Positions 60,447-64,000 of a stretch of DNA of 64,000 bases are shown here, piece after piece. The notes below the pieces were generated by a model, which worked only from the letters and a program-made list of their open reading frames with translations, did not search any database and was not told the DNA's origin. The position numbers and the translations under genes were made by a program. Numbering within the stretch: the stretch's first letter is position 1; the number at the start of each line of letters is the position of its first letter. This DNA is from Oryzias latipes (lineage: Eukaryota; Chordata; Actinopteri; Beloniformes; Adrianichthyidae), in assembly GCF_002234675.1 (NCBI RefSeq), contig NC_019866.2, positions 11,499,261 through 11,563,260 of the forward strand. The letters are read 5' to 3'.

Positions 60447-63400
60447 GTGTGAAAAGCAGCAACATTTCAAGTATATATTTTTAATGGTACAGTAATGGCA
60501 AATGGTTCAAACATTTATTTGATGTGTCTTCTAAACCCATGCTAAAATACTTTTGAGGCAGCAGTTGTTCGCAACTTTGTGACATATTATTTATTTAACA
60601 GTCCTCCGGGCAAAACAGTAGAAGACCTGTGCATGTGTGGTTCATACATATTAATCATTCAAAGCTCTTTCATGTGTCCCTGAGAGATTTGCACCCACCA
60701 AAATTTATCATAATTAAAACTGATGCTCACCCGTATTTCGTACTTTTGTTTGTTGTTGTGTCATTTTGTTTATTTTTGGATTACATAGACATCAGAAGGT
60801 GTTTCAACAGAGATATGGCTCAGATTCTAACAAAGACCTGACACTGATACTTGACTAAAAACCAACCTTTACCCAATTCCTCCTTACATTGTGTTTTTAT
60901 TCTCTAGGGCCCTTGATAACCATGGTAACGCCTCATCTGTAAATTACAGCAATAAAAACAAAGAGGACAGGAAACAAAAAGGGAAAAACTCACTTACTCC
61001 TTCTCTTTGTCTTTTTTTCTTCCCACAATCCCTCTCACATTGACATGCCAGAGATAATAAAGTCCCACAGTCCTGAGAACCTCACGATAGACAAGCGTTT
61101 GAGACTTTTTGACCAGCTCTCATTTTGCCACTCCGTCTTGCGCGAATGGTTAAACTGGCTGCTTTTTAACTGTGACTTTGCAGACTTTGCACACATGTAT
61201 GAATGCCAGCAGCCAAACATGCATGTGCAAAATCTCACAAAAACATACATTATGTTTAGAAGTGGAGGAGGAGGAGGAGTCTGTGGCTTTCTGCTTTGAA
61301 CAGAACCGAGAGGATGCGGCTGCTTTTGCGTTTTCCTCCCCCTTTATGTTGCAAGACATGTTTTTCTTACTGTCACCCCCGCTCCAAGTAGCCATATCTG
61401 TTCTCCATTTCAAAAATAACCATCCTTCTAACCACATCTCTGTCATCCATCTGCCACATTTAAATATATTTGAAAATCTTTTTATTTTATTTCCTCTTTT
61501 AATACTGTTCAATTTCCCAAAACACCACTCTCCTTTATAATTTGGTTTCTTCCTTGCCTCTCGTCTTCTTGCCTTTATTTTGTGCTATGCTTCTTATGTA
61601 ACTGAAAAAAGGATCAGTTTTGCTGCATGGCTTCAGCTTCTTGTGCATCATCTTCCTCGGTTTAAAGCTGCAGACTGGCACCCACTGATTTAAAGGCTGC
61701 ATGCACTCATGTGTGCACGGGCTTGCAGCTGAAAATCTGTCTGTAGAGATGGCCAGGCCAGTTAGGATTGTTAAACAGATTATAAATCAATCATACATGA
61801 AGCCAGTTAGGTCATTAGGCTCGTAAAATTCCATTACTGTCTGATATAAAAATATGTTTAGTTGCTTAATTTACATATCCTTTTTCCGTTTTTTATTTTT
61901 TATTTTAAACAAGCAGTCTGCAAGTACAGTAGACAACACGGGAATAATAAAATCATTTAAAATCTTTTTTTTAAAATAATTTTTAACATTTATTCACCAC
62001 AATTTAAAGATCATACAAGCTTATTTCTGTCCATTTTTTACATATATTAACAAGGCTTTGATAAACAACAAAATATACATATCAGACATTTAAACAAAGA
62101 CAGCAAACATGCACCTTTTTTTTAAATTCAGAAATGTGAGTTAATCTCAGTTGAATGCGCTGCAGCAGCAGGACCTGCTGTTACAGAAAACTCATACAGC
62201 AACTCAGAAAAACGTGGAAGTGAGAAATTAACCTTTCAAAATGTAGCTTTTAATAAAATCAACCAAGCAAGAACTAACAGACCATTTTGGCCAACAAACA
62301 CAAACACTAGATGAAACAGTAAAGTATATAGGGACACTGGCCTGGCAGCTAAAAATATAAACCTAGAATAAAAGGTTTCATATACAAATTTTGGATAATA
62401 ACAGTGTCAGTATCCAGTCTTTTAGTCTCAATAACTGTGCTTTCACACTGGGCTGTTTGGTCCATACTGAGGTCTCCTGCTTAGTTCTGAAATTCATTTA
62501 AACTGTGTTACAGACGATCCAACAAACCAAAAACTACAAGTTAACCAAAGAGATTTTGTGCAGTGCATTTCAAATAAATAAATAAAAAATGAAAAAAGCT
62601 CAAATTTTGAAAGAGAAACGGAAAAAAGAAAAGTAAAAAAGTCCTCTTTATAAAGGTGCTTATTAGTAAGGAAGCTTTACTTTATATGACAGCCGAAAGC
62701 CTAAAGCTAATTATTAGTTTTCTTATTGTTTTGTTTTTTCGGGTCAGAATCTATTTTAGGAAATACTGTCTTCGATGGATCACCTGTTAAAACTGCATCT
62801 TGGTTCTGGGCTGCTTGATTCACTCAAATCTGAAGAGTAAAAGCAGATAAAACCAGATAGAGCCGCAAAGACTTTGGTATGACAGGAAGTAACGGGAGGT
62901 TTGGAGTTTTTATTTATGGTTGTTGATTATTTTACCTTTCGACAGATTTTTGTTTGAGCTATAGTGTTGCCTTTTTAGGAAGTTATCCTGTTTAGTATAG
63001 AAATTGGATGGATGGAAACAATTTTCCTTTTTCTTATGGTTATTTTTGGGCTTTAAATAAATATTACAGCCCCTTCTGCCTGTTTTACAATAAAACTAAT
63101 TTACAGTTGTAACCATGAACAGTTTCTGAAAGTAACGCCTTTGCTTTAAATATGACATGTAGGGCAAATTACCTCATGATCCTAAACCTGGCCCCAAGAA
63201 AAAATGACTGGTAAAAGACTTATCGCCCAACAAACAATAATCATTATCTTTCCTTTTTTCATGATGCTTTCTTAGTATTTATTAAATTACATAAGAATTA
63301 CCATGATTTTTCCTGTTCATTTAAAATTCCTTCAAGATTTTTCAAGAATTTTTTTCATATCAATAAACAATAAGGAACTTGCACATATTTGATGTGATGT

Positions 63401-63730
63401 ATCACAAAACAATGACTTCCTTCCTTGTCTCTGTGTCGCACAGACATTTTCTGTGAATTCCTGACCCTTAGGCAAACATTCCTCCTCTTTCACAGCTGGT
63501 CGTGACAGATACAAAAGATGAGGATAATAGGGGATATAAAAGAAATGAGGGCAAAGGGGTGGAGAAGCTGCAGATGTCGAAGTATGAGATGTAGGATGTA
63601 AACTTTTTAAGCAACCTCACAGAAAGAAGAAATAAAACAGGCTATGAGAAAACATGAGATTAAAAAAAAGAGAGAATAGTGAAAAACACCCACCTGCCTC
63701 CAGGCTGAAAAAAGTGACAGCGGAAGTAAT
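60447..63730. other. AT-rich intergenic DNA, no gene seen
   Basis: This covers the region beyond the Tc1 relic. It contains a GA/TC-rich patch at 61260-61290 and long AT-rich sequence at 61850-63400. No exon, RNA gene or complete repeat could be supported. It may include part of the gprc5b 5' intron. Confidence 0.5.
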
Positions 63731-63734
63731 TTTC

Positions 63735-63860
63735 TGCAGCCTCTTCAGACATCATTGGCCACTCTAATTAGGCCTTATTATCATGTGACTGGGCTAACTG
63801 CAAGACCATATGCTAATTGAGTTGGCAATTAACGCTGCCAAATCTCAACCATCTCCTCCC
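63735..63860. promoter_or_regulatory. cluster of homeodomain-type motifs, possible enhancer
   Basis: Within about 100 bases there are TAATTAG (63767-63773), GCTAATTGAG, GCAATTAAC and TCATGTGAC (E-box-like), in sequence that is less AT-biased than its surroundings. Such clusters are typical of conserved developmental enhancers, and gprc5b, a brain-expressed gene, is the nearest gene transcribed away from it. Conservation is untested. Confidence 0.3.
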
Positions 63861-64000
63861 TCCTTTTAACCCCCGCCCTATGAAATGCAGCAGCATCTTA
63901 AACCTCTGAACACAACCGGAGACACACCCCCAGTGTCATGCAGGATGTGATTAAGCATCCTCCATAACAGATCAAGATATGAGGCAGGATGCAAGGGGGG

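Overview
This window is vertebrate, almost certainly teleost, nuclear DNA. Genes are split into short exons with GT..AG introns, many of them only 80-500 bp. The DNA is AT-rich and carries fish-type transposon relics (Tc1/mariner, hAT, an R4/Rex6-like LINE with a restriction-enzyme-like endonuclease, short piggyBac-like elements). The recognisable proteins are vertebrate: SUN1, IQCK and GPRC5B. All exon models below were built by hand from splice sites, reading phase and remembered family similarity; no search was run.

Layout. 1-7955 is a tandem array of a 1.23-1.24 kb GC-rich unit, about 6.4 copies, cut by the window edge on the left and by an exactly 1000-base N gap (7956-8955) on the right. 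8956-9360 is a second array, seven copies of a 59-bp unit with a palindromic core. 9361-10540 holds simple sequence and degenerate short repeats. 10672-11586 is a complete non-autonomous hAT-type element with target-site duplications. 13664-14465 (minus) is a five-exon gene for a 161-residue secreted/ER protein of canopy/saposin type ending in HSDEL. 14.5-18.2 kb is regulatory-looking sequence with two good CTCF motifs, a CArG box, a TATA-like box, an NRF1-like site and a CpG-rich stretch. 19319-33641 (plus) is sun1, with 22 coding exons assembled in phase into about 1057 residues. 35714-44104 (plus) is iqck (eight exons), possibly extended by three phase-compatible exons reaching 52562. 53186-57240 (minus) is gprc5b (three coding exons, 398 residues). 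The rest is intronic or intergenic DNA with mobile-element remains.

How the genes relate. They act in different places: an ER luminal canopy-like protein, an inner-nuclear-membrane LINC-complex protein (SUN1), an IQ-motif protein whose upstream DNA carries RFX-type X-boxes (consistent with ciliary expression), and an orphan class C receptor (GPRC5B). The canopy-like gene and sun1 diverge from a common ~5 kb regulatory interval. iqck and gprc5b converge tail-to-tail and may overlap, which matches the IQCK/GPRC5B neighbourhood known in mammals, whereas SUN1 sits on a different chromosome in human. I found no wholly new system. The least explained parts are the 1.24-kb array, the 59-bp palindromic array, the short canopy-like gene and the possible C-terminal extension of iqck that lies antisense to gprc5b.
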